From Candidatus Woesearchaeota archaeon (lineage in GTDB: Archaea; Nanobdellota; Nanobdellia; Woesearchaeales; JACJVV01): DNA of 64,000 nucleotides. Shown here one piece after another: positions 15,111-23,802 of this stretch (within the stretch, counting starts at the first letter, position 1; every line of letters begins with the position of its first letter). The stretch is taken from positions 372,001 to 436,000 of the forward strand of contig JACJVV010000001.1 in the NCBI GenBank assembly GCA_020637495.1. Direction: 5' to 3'. The notes below the pieces were generated by a model. It was not told the origin of the DNA. It was given only the letters and a program-made list of their open reading frames with translations, and searched no databases. The position numbers and the translations under genes were made by a program.

Positions 15111-17060
15111 ATGCTTAAGAAGATAATCAATTACATTGTCATTGCAACTTTTTTTCTTGTTCCTTTGATTATCTGGTTAAACCATTTCAAACCTTTTGTG
15201 TCAATGAAGGATTTTATCTTCATCCTTGGTTCTTTCTTATCTTTTGGTCTCCTATTGATCTATCTTGTGTTTACTGGGAAGTTTGTAATAAAAAAGCGAA
15301 GGATTTTTGGGGTTGTGTTGATATATCTTGTAATAAATCTATTATCTTTTCTTCTCTCTGATTATGCAGATGGAAAAGTCTTACTAATTCTGAGCTCTTT
15401 AATTGTTATGTTCTTTGTAGTAGCATACTCATTTGATGAACAGTATAGGGACAAGCTTGTCTATGGCTTGTTCATTGTATCTTTTATTTCATCTATCTAT
15501 GGTTTTTTCCAATTCTTCGGTGTTGATTATGGATTGTTCGTGAATTATTTCGGTTCTCGGACAGAATATGGGATGAGGATATTCACATTGTTCGGTAATC
15601 CTAATATTCTCGGTGGCTTTTGTGTCTTCATGCTACCTGTGATAGTAGGTTACTGGATAAAGAACAGAGGAGATCTGAAAAGACAGATTATTTTTGCTAT
15701 CTTATTCATACTTAATTTCCTATCTTTACTGATGTCGCAGACTAGAGGTTCATGGATTGCATTCTTTGCATCCGTTATCCTCTTTATTGCTCTCTATTAT
15801 CGGAGGTATGGCTTTACTTTTATCAAAAAATACAGAATAAGTCTCACAATAATCTGCTTGACCATCATAATTGCCTCTTTATTTGTAGGTTATTTCCTTC
15901 TCTCTTCTAAAGATTTCACTGATCCAACATCTGCAAACATAAGGCTATTCTATTATTCAAACACTTTGGATATGATCTCTGAATCTCCTTCCTCTCTATT
16001 ATTTGGTCGAGGGATAGGATCATTCAATGTCTACTATCCTTTGTATCGTGATAATCGCGTTGCATACCATACAGGAGAGAAGAATGCGGAATATCGTGTC
16101 GAACATCCTCATAATGAGCATCTAGAGATATTGAATGACGTAGGTATCTTTGGTTATCTTGTATTCTTGTGGATAATATTTGAAGCAGTCTATCGACTGT
16201 TGAAAAAGAAAGATGTGGTGAATCTTGGATTCTCTGTTGCAATATTAGCATTGCTCATAGATGGTATAATGTCACAGAATCTTCGGTTCATAACAATAAG
16301 CTCATTATTATGGGTATCTTTGGCTTTCAGCCAGATCAATGAACAGAAGAATGCTACAAAAATTAGATTAAGCATGATGAAGATAATCTTTTCAATCATT
16401 GTCCTTATCATCTGCCTTATCCCTGTAAACTCAGCATTTTCAGTTATGAGATCTGATGAAAGTCTCAAATTAGGTATTAGCTATTATATCAGCCAGGTCC
16501 CTGATAAAGCAATACAAAATTTTGAGCAAGTACTCAAACTTGATAAGAATAATAAACGTGCATTGTATTATCTTGCTTCTTCATACTCTATCCAAGGAGA
16601 GGAGGAGAAGGCAATCTCTTCATATAGTAGATTGCTTTCTATCGATCCAAATTTTATCCAAACCAATTATCGTCTTGGGGTGATCTATCTTGAACTGCAA
16701 GAATATGCTCTTGCTGAAGACTCAATGGAAAAGCAAATACGGGTTAATAACATGTATTGGCAAGCATATTATGCGCTTGCATATCTTCATGCAACGGATG
16801 ACAAGAGCAAAGCTCTTCAAAATCTAGAAGAGATTGAGAAAATATCATCCATCCTTGATGTTGAGAATGCTTCTGGCATAGATCAGTATGCTATACCTGA
16901 ATCAGATCATATAGAGATCCTTAAGCTACAAGCACAGCTTTATGCAGATATTGGTGACCTTAACAATAGCCTCAGGATATTGAAGATACTTGATAATTTG
17001 ACAGATGATGAAGCTATTGATCAGAATATTGCTGAGATTGAGAAATTCTTTGATATTTGA
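15111..17060 (+). CDS. O-antigen ligase/polymerase-like membrane protein with TPR tail
   Basis: A 649-residue protein. Residues 1-440 form about ten membrane spans with the Wzy_C/WaaL signatures: FGNPNILGGF, SQTRGSWIAFF, and the large-loop motif VEHPHNEHLEIL. Residues about 455-570 are TPR repeats (PDKAIQNFEQVLKLDKNN, EEKAISSYSRLLSIDPN). Family members join or polymerise lipid-linked glycans on the outer face. It is unlinked from the polysaccharide locus at 44-56 kb but could act on the same product or on N-glycans. Confidence 0.85.
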   Translation: MLKKIINYIVIATFFLVPLIIWLNHFKPFVSMKDFIFILGSFLSFGLLLIYLVFTGKFVIKKRRIFGVVLIYLVINLLSFLLSDYADGKVLLILSSLIVMFFVVAYSFDEQYRDKLVYGLFIVSFISSIYGFFQFFGVDYGLFVNYFGSRTEYGMRIFTLFGNPNILGGFCVFMLPVIVGYWIKNRGDLKRQIIFAILFILNFLSLLMSQTRGSWIAFFASVILFIALYYRRYGFTFIKKYRISLTIICLTIIIASLFVGYFLLSSKDFTDPTSANIRLFYYSNTLDMISESPSSLLFGRGIGSFNVYYPLYRDNRVAYHTGEKNAEYRVEHPHNEHLEILNDVGIFGYLVFLWIIFEAVYRLLKKKDVVNLGFSVAILALLIDGIMSQNLRFITISSLLWVSLAFSQINEQKNATKIRLSMMKIIFSIIVLIICLIPVNSAFSVMRSDESLKLGISYYISQVPDKAIQNFEQVLKLDKNNKRALYYLASSYSIQGEEEKAISSYSRLLSIDPNFIQTNYRLGVIYLELQEYALAEDSMEKQIRVNNMYWQAYYALAYLHATDDKSKALQNLEEIEKISSILDVENASGIDQYAIPESDHIEILKLQAQLYADIGDLNNSLRILKILDNLTDDEAIDQNIAEIEKFFDI

Positions 17061-17098
17061 TTATATTGTCTGATTTTTATATCAATATCTAACGATAC

Positions 17099-17108
17099 CT
17101 TTAAAAAG
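17099..17108 (+). promoter_or_regulatory. TATA box of SRP RNA gene
   Basis: CTTTAAAAAG is centred about 26 bases before the 5' end of the SRP RNA. Confidence 0.55.
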
Positions 17109-17128
17109 CATAATTCTTTCTTGTATAT

Positions 17129-17400
17129 TGAGCGGAATATGTCGGGTAGGTAGCCTCTACCTCTGTTGCAAGCAGGCTTCATGGCAAGACTAGCGCCTGG
17201 TTTCGGCTTTAGGCCCTATGAAGGGTCTTTGCCTGGACGTTGAGAATCTGTCCTTCTGGACCGGATTGCATGGGAATCATGTCAGGGCAGGAATGCAGCA
17301 GCATTAACCTTGCAAACTGGTGTCTTAAGGGTTGCGGATTTGAGGAAAGGTGAAGGTAGCTTTTCATTGAGTTTACTGTCAATGCCAGGGTGTCCGCTCA
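17129..17400 (+). ncRNA. Signal recognition particle (7S) RNA
   Basis: The 5' end TGAGCGGA (17129-17136) is the exact complement of the 3' end TCCGCTCA (17393-17400), closing the long archaeal SRP helix. The helix 8 signature that binds SRP54 is at about 17278-17308: GTCAGG, a short stem-loop with GGAA, then AGCAGC. The 5' domain includes the GGGTAGG...CCTCTACC pairing near 17143-17162. Length about 272 bases, within the archaeal range of about 300. A T-run follows directly. Confidence 0.93.
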
Positions 17401-17411
17401 CTTTTTTCTTT
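17401..17411 (+). terminator. T-rich terminator after SRP RNA
   Basis: CTTTTTTCTTT begins at the base after the terminal SRP helix, the usual archaeal intrinsic termination signal. Confidence 0.6.
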
Positions 17412-17415
17412 AGAA

Positions 17416-18033
17416 TCAGATTGTAAAATAATTCTTATTTCTTTCTGGTTTTTGTTTAAGCAATCTTTTTATCTCTTTTTGAGGTAATGTCCTATACATG
17501 CCAGCTAATGCAACAGATACTAAGACATCGACCTTGTCATAATACTCTTTTGCTAATTCTGTTCCCTGTACATACGTATCTTGATGATGCCTTACGAGAT
17601 CGGGATTTTTTAAGATATCCAACCTTCCTAGGATGATCTCTAAGTTTTTTTTGATGCTTTCATCAGGAAGCCTTTTATCATGCATAATTTCACCTACTAC
17701 ATCATATGCTTGATTATAATCAATTGGGTCTATCACTACCAACTGTGGTCTCCCTTGCTCATGCAGCATCTCTGCAGCAAATGGTGCAAAACCAGCTATA
17801 CCTGCTCCTAGTTCCATTACGCAATCCAATGTGGCCCAATTAAGATACTGAACCAATGTTGGATATACTTGAATTGTCCTTGATGTTGCCGTATATATCC
17901 TATCTTTAAAGCTAAAGCTTATCTCTAAAGGTTTTCTTGGGTCCCTCTGTTCCTTATCTTGATGGAAAACCACTGCATAATCTTCTGTTCCTGTATAAAT
18001 CATACCTGAAGGCATTTTCTTGAATTTCAGCAT
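17416..18033 (-). CDS. Putative class I SAM-dependent methyltransferase
   Basis: A 205-residue protein with a Rossmann-type SAM motif: VMELGAGIAGFAPFAAEM (about 73-90) followed by a strand LVVIDPIDY at the acidic-loop position. No NPPY-like or Cys catalytic motif is visible, so the substrate cannot be guessed. The N-terminal 55 residues look like a beta-rich domain. Divergent from the next gene with separate TATA elements for each. Confidence 0.55.
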   Translation of the reverse strand: MLKFKKMPSGMIYTGTEDYAVVFHQDKEQRDPRKPLEISFSFKDRIYTATSRTIQVYPTLVQYLNWATLDCVMELGAGIAGFAPFAAEMLHEQGRPQLVVIDPIDYNQAYDVVGEIMHDKRLPDESIKKNLEIILGRLDILKNPDLVRHHQDTYVQGTELAKEYYDKVDVLVSVALAGMYRTLPQKEIKRLLKQKPERNKNYFTI

Positions 18034-18104
18034 ATTTTCAAGATTCTTGGTAGAGTTATAAAAATATCGTAATATTTATTAAAATCTGAATTTAATGTAG
18101 AATT

Positions 18105-18914
18105 ATGACGTCAATAACATTCTTGGGGACTGGTGGAGACATATATGTCATATCAAAATGCATTAGGAATTCTTCAGGTATAATAATCAGACATGATGAT
18201 CTGCAGTTCTTCATAGATCCAGGTCCAAATTCACTTCTTTCAGCAAAGAACAATGATATCAACATAAGAGCAACTACTGCTATCATCTGTACTTCCCCAA
18301 AGATAACCATGTCGAATGACGTTAATGCTGTCATTGCTGGAATGACCTACAATGGTGAAGACGTGAAGGGAGTAGTTGTCGGTACAAGAACAATGGTGGA
18401 GGGAAATGAGATGAACCAGCCATTGCTTCGAAAATTCTACAGAGAATGTGTCGAGAAAGTCATAATAGCTGAGCCTGAGAAGAAGATAGGCATCGAGAAC
18501 ATCGACATACATTTCACTGAGACAAGCACTGGAACAGATAACGTAGGATTGAAACTTTACATGCCTGATGTCACCATCGGCTATACTTCAAATACTGGCT
18601 ACAGTGATAAGATTGCTAAGCAATATGAGAAATGTGATATCCTCATACTCAATGTCCAGAATCCTTTTGGTATACAAAAGAAGAACAAGATGTCAAGCGA
18701 TGATGCTGTGAAGTTCATCACTAAAATCAGGCCTCAACTTGCGATAATAACCCATTTCAGCAAAGAGATGCTGGAACAGGATCCAATACAGGAAGCGAGG
18801 ACAATCCATTCAAAGACAGATTGCCAAGTCCTTGCAGCAGTAGATGGACAGACTATCTCTCCTTCAGGATATAATGCTAAAGGCAAACAAAAGCAGCTGA
18901 AGCAGTTCCAGTAG
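18105..18914 (+). CDS. Metallo-beta-lactamase-fold protein lacking zinc ligands
   Basis: A 269-residue protein with the MBL beginning (FLGTGGDIYV, GIIIRHDDLQFFIDPGPNSLL). Where active members have HxHxDH after the third strand, this one reads TSPKITMSND (63-72), so the main zinc ligands are missing. A late THFS (ITHFSKEML) resembles the last His motif. It is likely a non-hydrolytic or altered family member (inference). A TATA box about 27 bases before the ATG gives leaderless expression. Confidence 0.65.
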   Translation: MTSITFLGTGGDIYVISKCIRNSSGIIIRHDDLQFFIDPGPNSLLSAKNNDINIRATTAIICTSPKITMSNDVNAVIAGMTYNGEDVKGVVVGTRTMVEGNEMNQPLLRKFYRECVEKVIIAEPEKKIGIENIDIHFTETSTGTDNVGLKLYMPDVTIGYTSNTGYSDKIAKQYEKCDILILNVQNPFGIQKKNKMSSDDAVKFITKIRPQLAIITHFSKEMLEQDPIQEARTIHSKTDCQVLAAVDGQTISPSGYNAKGKQKQLKQFQ

Positions 18915-18970
18915 AAAAATAGAAATCTTAAGGATAGCTATAGCATTGCAATTAGAGTTGACAAAAGAGT

Positions 18971-19858
18971 CTATGCAATGATGAGCACAATTCCCCATCC
19001 TATCAAACAGCCTATTGTTATGAAAGGCATTGCAGGGTAGAACTTGTTCTTCTTAGCCTTCAGGAACAGAATAGTTAATGCAATTGTTGAGAAGACTACT
19101 GGAATCAATGAATAAATGAACCCATACTCCTTCATCACAGCTCCTGCAAAGAAAAGCGGGAATGCCATATCTCCTCCACCAAGGACAGCAGTCTTGACCT
19201 TGTTCTTATCGCTTTTTGTGGAAAGCTTTGTCGTACTTGTAGAAGTCTTTGGAGGACGCAGATGTATGTGTTTCTTATATGGAAGGAAAGCACCTGCAAA
19301 CAAGTTATGCTGTGTCTGGAATTTTGCCATGGTTATCATATGCTTTAACTTCCATACAGCAATCATATCATATGCTGCTATAAGTATCAATAGTAATGCA
19401 GCAAAGAATGTAGATAACATCTCATGGAACAGTACGGCGATGCCTCCATAGACAAGTATCTCTGTCAGATTGTGTATAATCGTATTTGGGTGGAACATCC
19501 TCCAGTAAGTCACAATAAATGCAATGATGACTGCACTATTCTGTCCGATATATGCAGCTAATGCAAGGACCAATCCTATGAATATAGCAAAAAAGAACCA
19601 TATCCTAGTTATTATAGTGCTCTTAATCTTTATCAGGAACAGAAGAAGCAGGGTTCCTATTATAATAGCTGTGAATATGTAAATCCAGGCTTCACTTTCA
19701 CTCACTTCAGGTCTTTCAAGAAGAAGAGGAAGGTCCTCATATTCTATATTACCACTTTCATCATGTCCAAAATACTGGCTGATCGTGAATAATCCGATCA
19801 GCTGAGACAATAAAAATATTGTCAATATCACCACAGTTGTCTGGACATTATGCTTCAT
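18971..19858 (-). CDS. Presenilin-like intramembrane aspartyl protease (A22)
   Basis: A polytopic protein of 295 residues with the complete presenilin/signal-peptide-peptidase catalytic set: AAYD (Asp164), GGGD (GxGD, Asp230) and PAMP (275-278, equivalent of PAL). Family members cleave membrane segments of other proteins. A 50-residue hydrophilic loop between the two Asp spans is Lys/Thr rich. The start at 19858 is chosen over 19879 because the TATA box lies 27 bases upstream and the longer form would include it. Confidence 0.85.
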   Translation of the reverse strand: MKHNVQTTVVILTIFLLSQLIGLFTISQYFGHDESGNIEYEDLPLLLERPEVSESEAWIYIFTAIIIGTLLLLFLIKIKSTIITRIWFFFAIFIGLVLALAAYIGQNSAVIIAFIVTYWRMFHPNTIIHNLTEILVYGGIAVLFHEMLSTFFAALLLILIAAYDMIAVWKLKHMITMAKFQTQHNLFAGAFLPYKKHIHLRPPKTSTSTTKLSTKSDKNKVKTAVLGGGDMAFPLFFAGAVMKEYGFIYSLIPVVFSTIALTILFLKAKKNKFYPAMPFITIGCLIGWGIVLIIA

Positions 19859-19881
19859 GTTTTTCACTATGAGGAACAATG

Positions 19882-19889
19882 TTTATAAA
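19882..19889. promoter_or_regulatory. Palindromic TATA element shared by divergent genes
   Basis: TTTATAAA is centred 27.5 bases from the presenilin start at 19858 and 26.5 bases from the start at 19912. Both genes would be leaderless from one TBP-binding site. Confidence 0.55.
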
Positions 19890-19911
19890 ACTTTATTCTA
19901 CTCCCTCAATA

Positions 19912-20382
19912 ATGGTCGTAAACAAACTATTCCATAATGTACATGCAAGCGTCTTCATTAAAGAGGAGGAAGACTATGACGCAATTAAGGCAGGTTTCCT
20001 GAAAATATTTCCATGGAATCTAAGGGATGCAAAGATTCTCTTGATGGAGAAATCAGTCTCAACATTCAATGAACGGAAGATAAGCATTTTGGAAGTTACA
20101 GTCGAGAGGAATAGGCAGATCAATGAGCTGATTGCTCATATTCTAAGTAAGCTTTCCCATTCTAATATTATGATGCTCCTGGAGCAGTTACCTACACGAG
20201 TTGATGATGATGGCAATTTCTTCTTCAGGCTTTCCAAAAGCAGAATTCTACAGGAGAAACCAGAATATATGATAGTGGATGATGGTGATTGCTATCATTT
20301 CAAATGCCATGTTGCAAGCTTTCCTCAAAGCAAAGAGAATTCCATTAAAATAGTGCAAGAATATCTATCATCATCCAATTAA
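19912..20382 (+). CDS. COG1325-like predicted RNA-binding protein
   Basis: A 156-residue soluble protein beginning MVVNKLFHNVHASVFIKEEED, which resembles archaeal COG1325 proteins predicted to be exosome-associated RNA-binding proteins. Middle and C-terminal blocks (LLEQLPTRVDDDGNFFFRLSK and VHVASFP-like) fit the same family. The start at 19912 fits the TATA spacing; the longer frame from 19879 overlaps the promoter. The function is predicted only from the family. Confidence 0.65.
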   Translation: MVVNKLFHNVHASVFIKEEEDYDAIKAGFLKIFPWNLRDAKILLMEKSVSTFNERKISILEVTVERNRQINELIAHILSKLSHSNIMMLLEQLPTRVDDDGNFFFRLSKSRILQEKPEYMIVDDGDCYHFKCHVASFPQSKENSIKIVQEYLSSSN

Positions 20383-20406
20383 TATCACTACTCTCTAGTG
20401 GAAATG

Positions 20407-20417
20407 TTTATATATAT
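20407..20417 (+). promoter_or_regulatory. TATA box of DAHP synthase gene
   Basis: TTTATATATAT centred 25-26 bases before the ATG at 20437; decides the start in favour of 20437 over an upstream GTG. Confidence 0.55.
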
Positions 20418-20436
20418 CTATTTGATTCTAATATGG

Positions 20437-21552
20437 ATGAATGATACTCCAGGCGGAAAGCAGGCTTTTGAGACTAGGATAGATTCTTACAGTGAACCTC
20501 TCACAAAACCTTTTGCTATGAAACAGGAAACCGATTGTGTCCGTTCTGATAGGGCTAAAGAGGTTTTTGAAAAAGGCATAATTGAAACTAAAGAGATACT
20601 TCTTTCTGAAAGGCCTACAAGAAGGATTGCTATCCTAGGTGGTTGTTCTTTCCATGACCCTCATGGGGCTGATGAACTTACTGATAGATTAGTTGAATTC
20701 AAGAGAGAAGTTGAGAATGATTGGGTCATAGTTGAAAGGATAAATATGCTAAAACCTAGAACAAAGGAGACAACCAAGGATGATTGGGCAGGATATATGA
20801 GGGATCCACGTCTTGATGGAAGCATCGATATCGAATTTGGAAGGAGACAAGGGAGAAAATTCTATCTGAATGTTCTTGAAAAAGGGCTTCCTATAGCTAC
20901 TGAATATCTTGATACATTGACACCTCAGTTCATTGATGACCTGATCTCTTATGCATGGATCGGCGCACGGTCAGCTTGTGACCCTATGTTAAGGCCTATG
21001 ATGTCAGGAGTCACTGCAGTAGCAGGCATCAAGAATACATTGAGTGGTGATCATACTCAAACAATAAACAATATCCAAACAGTTTTCACTCCTTCACATT
21101 ATCCAGGAGTCAATCATTCTGTAGAGGAATGTAAAGTCAATACACTCGGCAATGAGACTGCCCATCCGATTTTGAGAGGTTGGGAAGCAAAACCAAATTT
21201 CTATGCTGAAGACCTCAAGGAGATAGGAGCAATGCAATCTGCTAGAGGTTTGCCTGTGGCTGTAATAGTCGATACTGCTCATGGGCACTGCTTGACCAGT
21301 AAAAAGAAGAAAAGCCCTAATGTCCAATATGATCGTGTTGCTGAAGTCCTTACATTAATGAAACAAGCTTCAGATGATCCATACAGCCATCATATGATGG
21401 CAAGAGGTATAATGTCAGAAATAAATCTTCTTGAAGGTAACATGTCTCTGCAGGAATACAGAGAGAACCCTATCAAAGGCATGTCTATAACTGATCCATG
21501 CATGGCTTTTGATAAATTCAGGGAAGTTTTCCTTAAAACATGGTATGGATAA
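20437..21552 (+). CDS. Class I DAHP synthase (AroFGH type), divergent
   Basis: A 371-residue protein matching the AroG-type 3-deoxy-D-arabino-heptulosonate 7-phosphate synthase plan: GGCSFHDP (usually GPCSIHDP), MLKPRTKETT (KPRT), RDPRLDGS, the ATEYLDTLTPQ strand, IGARSACDP, AHPILRGW, VDTAHGH and a late MSITDPCMAF. The enzyme condenses PEP and erythrose-4-phosphate at the head of the shikimate path. Several normally fixed residues differ (GP to GG, ARTTESQ to ARSACDP). No other shikimate gene is in the window. Confidence 0.8.
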   Translation: MNDTPGGKQAFETRIDSYSEPLTKPFAMKQETDCVRSDRAKEVFEKGIIETKEILLSERPTRRIAILGGCSFHDPHGADELTDRLVEFKREVENDWVIVERINMLKPRTKETTKDDWAGYMRDPRLDGSIDIEFGRRQGRKFYLNVLEKGLPIATEYLDTLTPQFIDDLISYAWIGARSACDPMLRPMMSGVTAVAGIKNTLSGDHTQTINNIQTVFTPSHYPGVNHSVEECKVNTLGNETAHPILRGWEAKPNFYAEDLKEIGAMQSARGLPVAVIVDTAHGHCLTSKKKKSPNVQYDRVAEVLTLMKQASDDPYSHHMMARGIMSEINLLEGNMSLQEYRENPIKGMSITDPCMAFDKFREVFLKTWYG

Positions 21553-21574
21553 GGTAAAGCTATTCTGTAAAAAC

Positions 21575-21583
21575 TTTTATATA
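21575..21583 (+). promoter_or_regulatory. TATA box of tyrS
   Basis: TTTTATATA about 27 bases before the tyrS ATG (21606), leaderless spacing. Confidence 0.55.
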
Positions 21584-21605
21584 GCATTCTTTTTTCCTGG
21601 ATATT

Positions 21606-22694
21606 ATGGAAATAGAAGAAAGATTAAACCTGATCAAGCAAGTCGGCGAGGAGATAATAGGTGAAGATGAGCTGGTCGAACTCCTAAAAGAAAGGTCAAG
21701 ATCCGGAAAGAAGATCATAGCTTATGATGGCTTTGAGCCAAGTGGGCGTATTCATATTGCTCAAGGCATCCTCCGAGCAATAAATGTCAACAAGCTTACA
21801 AAAGCAGGTGTGCATTTCAAATTCTGGGTAGCAGACTGGTTCGCCTTGATGAACAATAAGATGGACGGAGACCTTGAGAAGATAAAGATCACAGGAAAAT
21901 ATTTCATCGAAGTATGGAAGGCTTGTGGGATGGACATGAAGAATGTTGAATTCCTATGGGCTTCTGACGTCATGAATGATAGTGATTATTGGCTTAAAGT
22001 CGTAAACATTGCAAGAGCAAACACTGTAACAAGGATCACAAGATGTGCACAGATCATGGGCAGGAGCGAGAATGAAAGTCTTTCTGCTGCACAGATATTC
22101 TATCCATGCATGCAATGTGCAGACATATTCCATCTTGATGCAGACATAGCACAGCTTGGACTTGACCAGAGAAAAGTCAATGTCCTTGCACGAGAAGTCG
22201 CGCCAAAACTAGGGTTCAAGAAACCGATCGTCGTCTCACATCATATGCTTATGGGTCTTGGAGAACCTCCGAAAAGCGATGCAAAAGGTGCTGAGGCAGC
22301 AATAGCGAAAAAGATGAGCAAGAGCAATCCTGACACTGCTATATTCATGACAGATACGCTTGATGATATAAAGAGAAAGATAAAGAAAGCTTATTGTCCC
22401 GAGGGTATCATTGAGGATAATCCTATACTTGAATATTGCAAGTACATAATATTTGAGAAGTTTGATTCAATTAAGATTGAAAGACCTGAGAAGTTTGGAG
22501 GTAATCTTGAATTCTCAAGCTATGAAGAACTAGAGAAAAGCTTCTCTTCAAAATCACTGCATCCGATGGATCTTAAGCAGGCTGTCGTAAATTACATAGA
22601 TGAGATCATAGATCCAGTAAGGGAGCATTTTGAGAAAGATGCAGTAGCTAAGAAACTTAAGGAGCAGGTAGACGGTTTCAAGGTTACAAAATGA
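21606..22694 (+). CDS. tyrS: Tyrosyl-tRNA synthetase
   Basis: A 362-residue class Ic synthetase of the archaeal/eukaryotic type: the HIGH-like site is PSGRIHIAQG (about 45-54), the tyrosine-binding region includes YPCMQCADIFHLDADIAQLG, and a canonical KMSKS is near 235-239. The C-terminal helical domain is the compact archaeal one. It charges tRNA-Tyr. The following gene starts 27 bases later behind its own GGTGAT site. Confidence 0.95.
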   Translation: MEIEERLNLIKQVGEEIIGEDELVELLKERSRSGKKIIAYDGFEPSGRIHIAQGILRAINVNKLTKAGVHFKFWVADWFALMNNKMDGDLEKIKITGKYFIEVWKACGMDMKNVEFLWASDVMNDSDYWLKVVNIARANTVTRITRCAQIMGRSENESLSAAQIFYPCMQCADIFHLDADIAQLGLDQRKVNVLAREVAPKLGFKKPIVVSHHMLMGLGEPPKSDAKGAEAAIAKKMSKSNPDTAIFMTDTLDDIKRKIKKAYCPEGIIEDNPILEYCKYIIFEKFDSIKIERPEKFGGNLEFSSYEELEKSFSSKSLHPMDLKQAVVNYIDEIIDPVREHFEKDAVAKKLKEQVDGFKVTK

Positions 22695-22721
22695 GTCTTA
22701 AGATTTATTCTCGGTGATATC

Positions 22722-23120
22722 ATGACACAATTCGTTGCACTTTTATCTACAGGAAAAGGTACGTGGGCTGAAGTAGCAGGACTAATAAATAAGGAGGGGT
22801 TTAATGAGATATATATACTTACCAACGCATTTGGAAAGGATAAGTTCACTAACCTACCGAACAAGAAAGTCGAAGTGTTTGCATTTGATTTTGAGAAGGA
22901 TATCAAAATGTTGACAAAAGATTTTGTTTCTGCTTTACGAGGACATGTCAAGTTTGGAGATTTAGCTGTGAATATCAGTAGCGGTGGCGGGAAAGAGCAC
23001 ATGGCTCTCATATCTGCATTGTTAAGCCTTGGTGTAGGTCTTAGATTTGTGACATTGCAGAACGGTACTGTATCTGAAGTCACTCCATCGTTTGATTCTG
23101 AGACTGGCAGATTGAAATAA
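22722..23120 (+). CDS. Stand-alone CARF-like Rossmann protein
   Basis: A 132-residue protein with alternating strands and helices: FVALLSTGKGTW at the start, EIYILTNAFGKDKF, then LAVNISSGGGKEHMALISALLS (about 87-108), where a Gly-rich strand end resembles the ligand loop of CARF domains (usually a GGTK-type motif). It lacks any fused effector or HTH domain, and there is no CRISPR array or cas gene in the window. Downstream of tyrS, with GGTGAT just before the ATG. The CARF assignment is from pattern only. Confidence 0.45.
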   Translation: MTQFVALLSTGKGTWAEVAGLINKEGFNEIYILTNAFGKDKFTNLPNKKVEVFAFDFEKDIKMLTKDFVSALRGHVKFGDLAVNISSGGGKEHMALISALLSLGVGLRFVTLQNGTVSEVTPSFDSETGRLK

Positions 23121-23160
23121 TGAAGTATACTTCAAGATTGAGAATTCTATTTATTTTCCA

Positions 23161-23751
23161 CTAATCTTTTCTTGATATATATACTCTGTATCCAGAACCT
23201 TTTGTCAATGCATCAACGTTGCCGAAGATATCTTTCATATGCTGTTCATACTGCTTTCCACCTTTCTGATGACGGGAGACGGCTTGTAATGTACCACCTT
23301 CGTTTAGATGCTGAAAAGATTTCTCAATCATCTGAAAACATATATCCTTGCCTGCATTCTGTGGAAGATTCACAAGTACAGTATCGAACTTCTTTCCTGA
23401 TAAGTTATCAAACATGTCGCTTTGGACTACAATCACATTGACACGATTCGATTGAGCATTCTCATTTGTAAGCTTTACTGCTCTTTCGTTTATGTCGCTA
23501 CATGTCACATTACAATCAGGATTCAATCTCTTAAGTATTATACCTACTGCACCATATCCACACCCAAGATCAAGAACCTCTTTTCCAAGGACTGGTTTTT
23601 TTATCAGAAGCAAAGTGCCAGTATCAACCTTTCTTTTTGCGAAAACACCAGAACCAGTCTTGAAATTGAAACTAGTATTGTTTACGTCACATCTAATCGA
23701 GCTGAAGATAGCTTTAGAAGTCGGTTTTTTTGTGAAATAGTGCTCGGTCAT
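23161..23751 (-). CDS. RsmC/RlmG-like class I methyltransferase
   Basis: About 197 residues, with SAM motif I EVLDLGCGYGAVGIIL, motif II CSDINERAVKLTNEN, and NLPQNAGK at the position of the NPP(F/I) motif of methyltransferase small-domain proteins such as RsmC, which methylate guanine N2 in rRNA. The Pro-Pro is replaced by Leu-Pro. The start MTEHYFTK is chosen because an AGGAG-like site lies just before it; an earlier ATG would add 12 residues. Confidence 0.8.
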   Translation of the reverse strand: MTEHYFTKKPTSKAIFSSIRCDVNNTSFNFKTGSGVFAKRKVDTGTLLLIKKPVLGKEVLDLGCGYGAVGIILKRLNPDCNVTCSDINERAVKLTNENAQSNRVNVIVVQSDMFDNLSGKKFDTVLVNLPQNAGKDICFQMIEKSFQHLNEGGTLQAVSRHQKGGKQYEQHMKDIFGNVDALTKGSGYRVYISRKD

Positions 23752-23802
23752 CTTCTCTCCTGGCAAAATCTTAAATTGAGTGAACAATAGACTAGTAGAT
23801 TA

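Noticed and set aside
22722..23120. CRISPR-associated system suggested by the CARF-like protein
   Set aside because: No repeat-spacer array, cas gene or fused effector was seen anywhere in the window.
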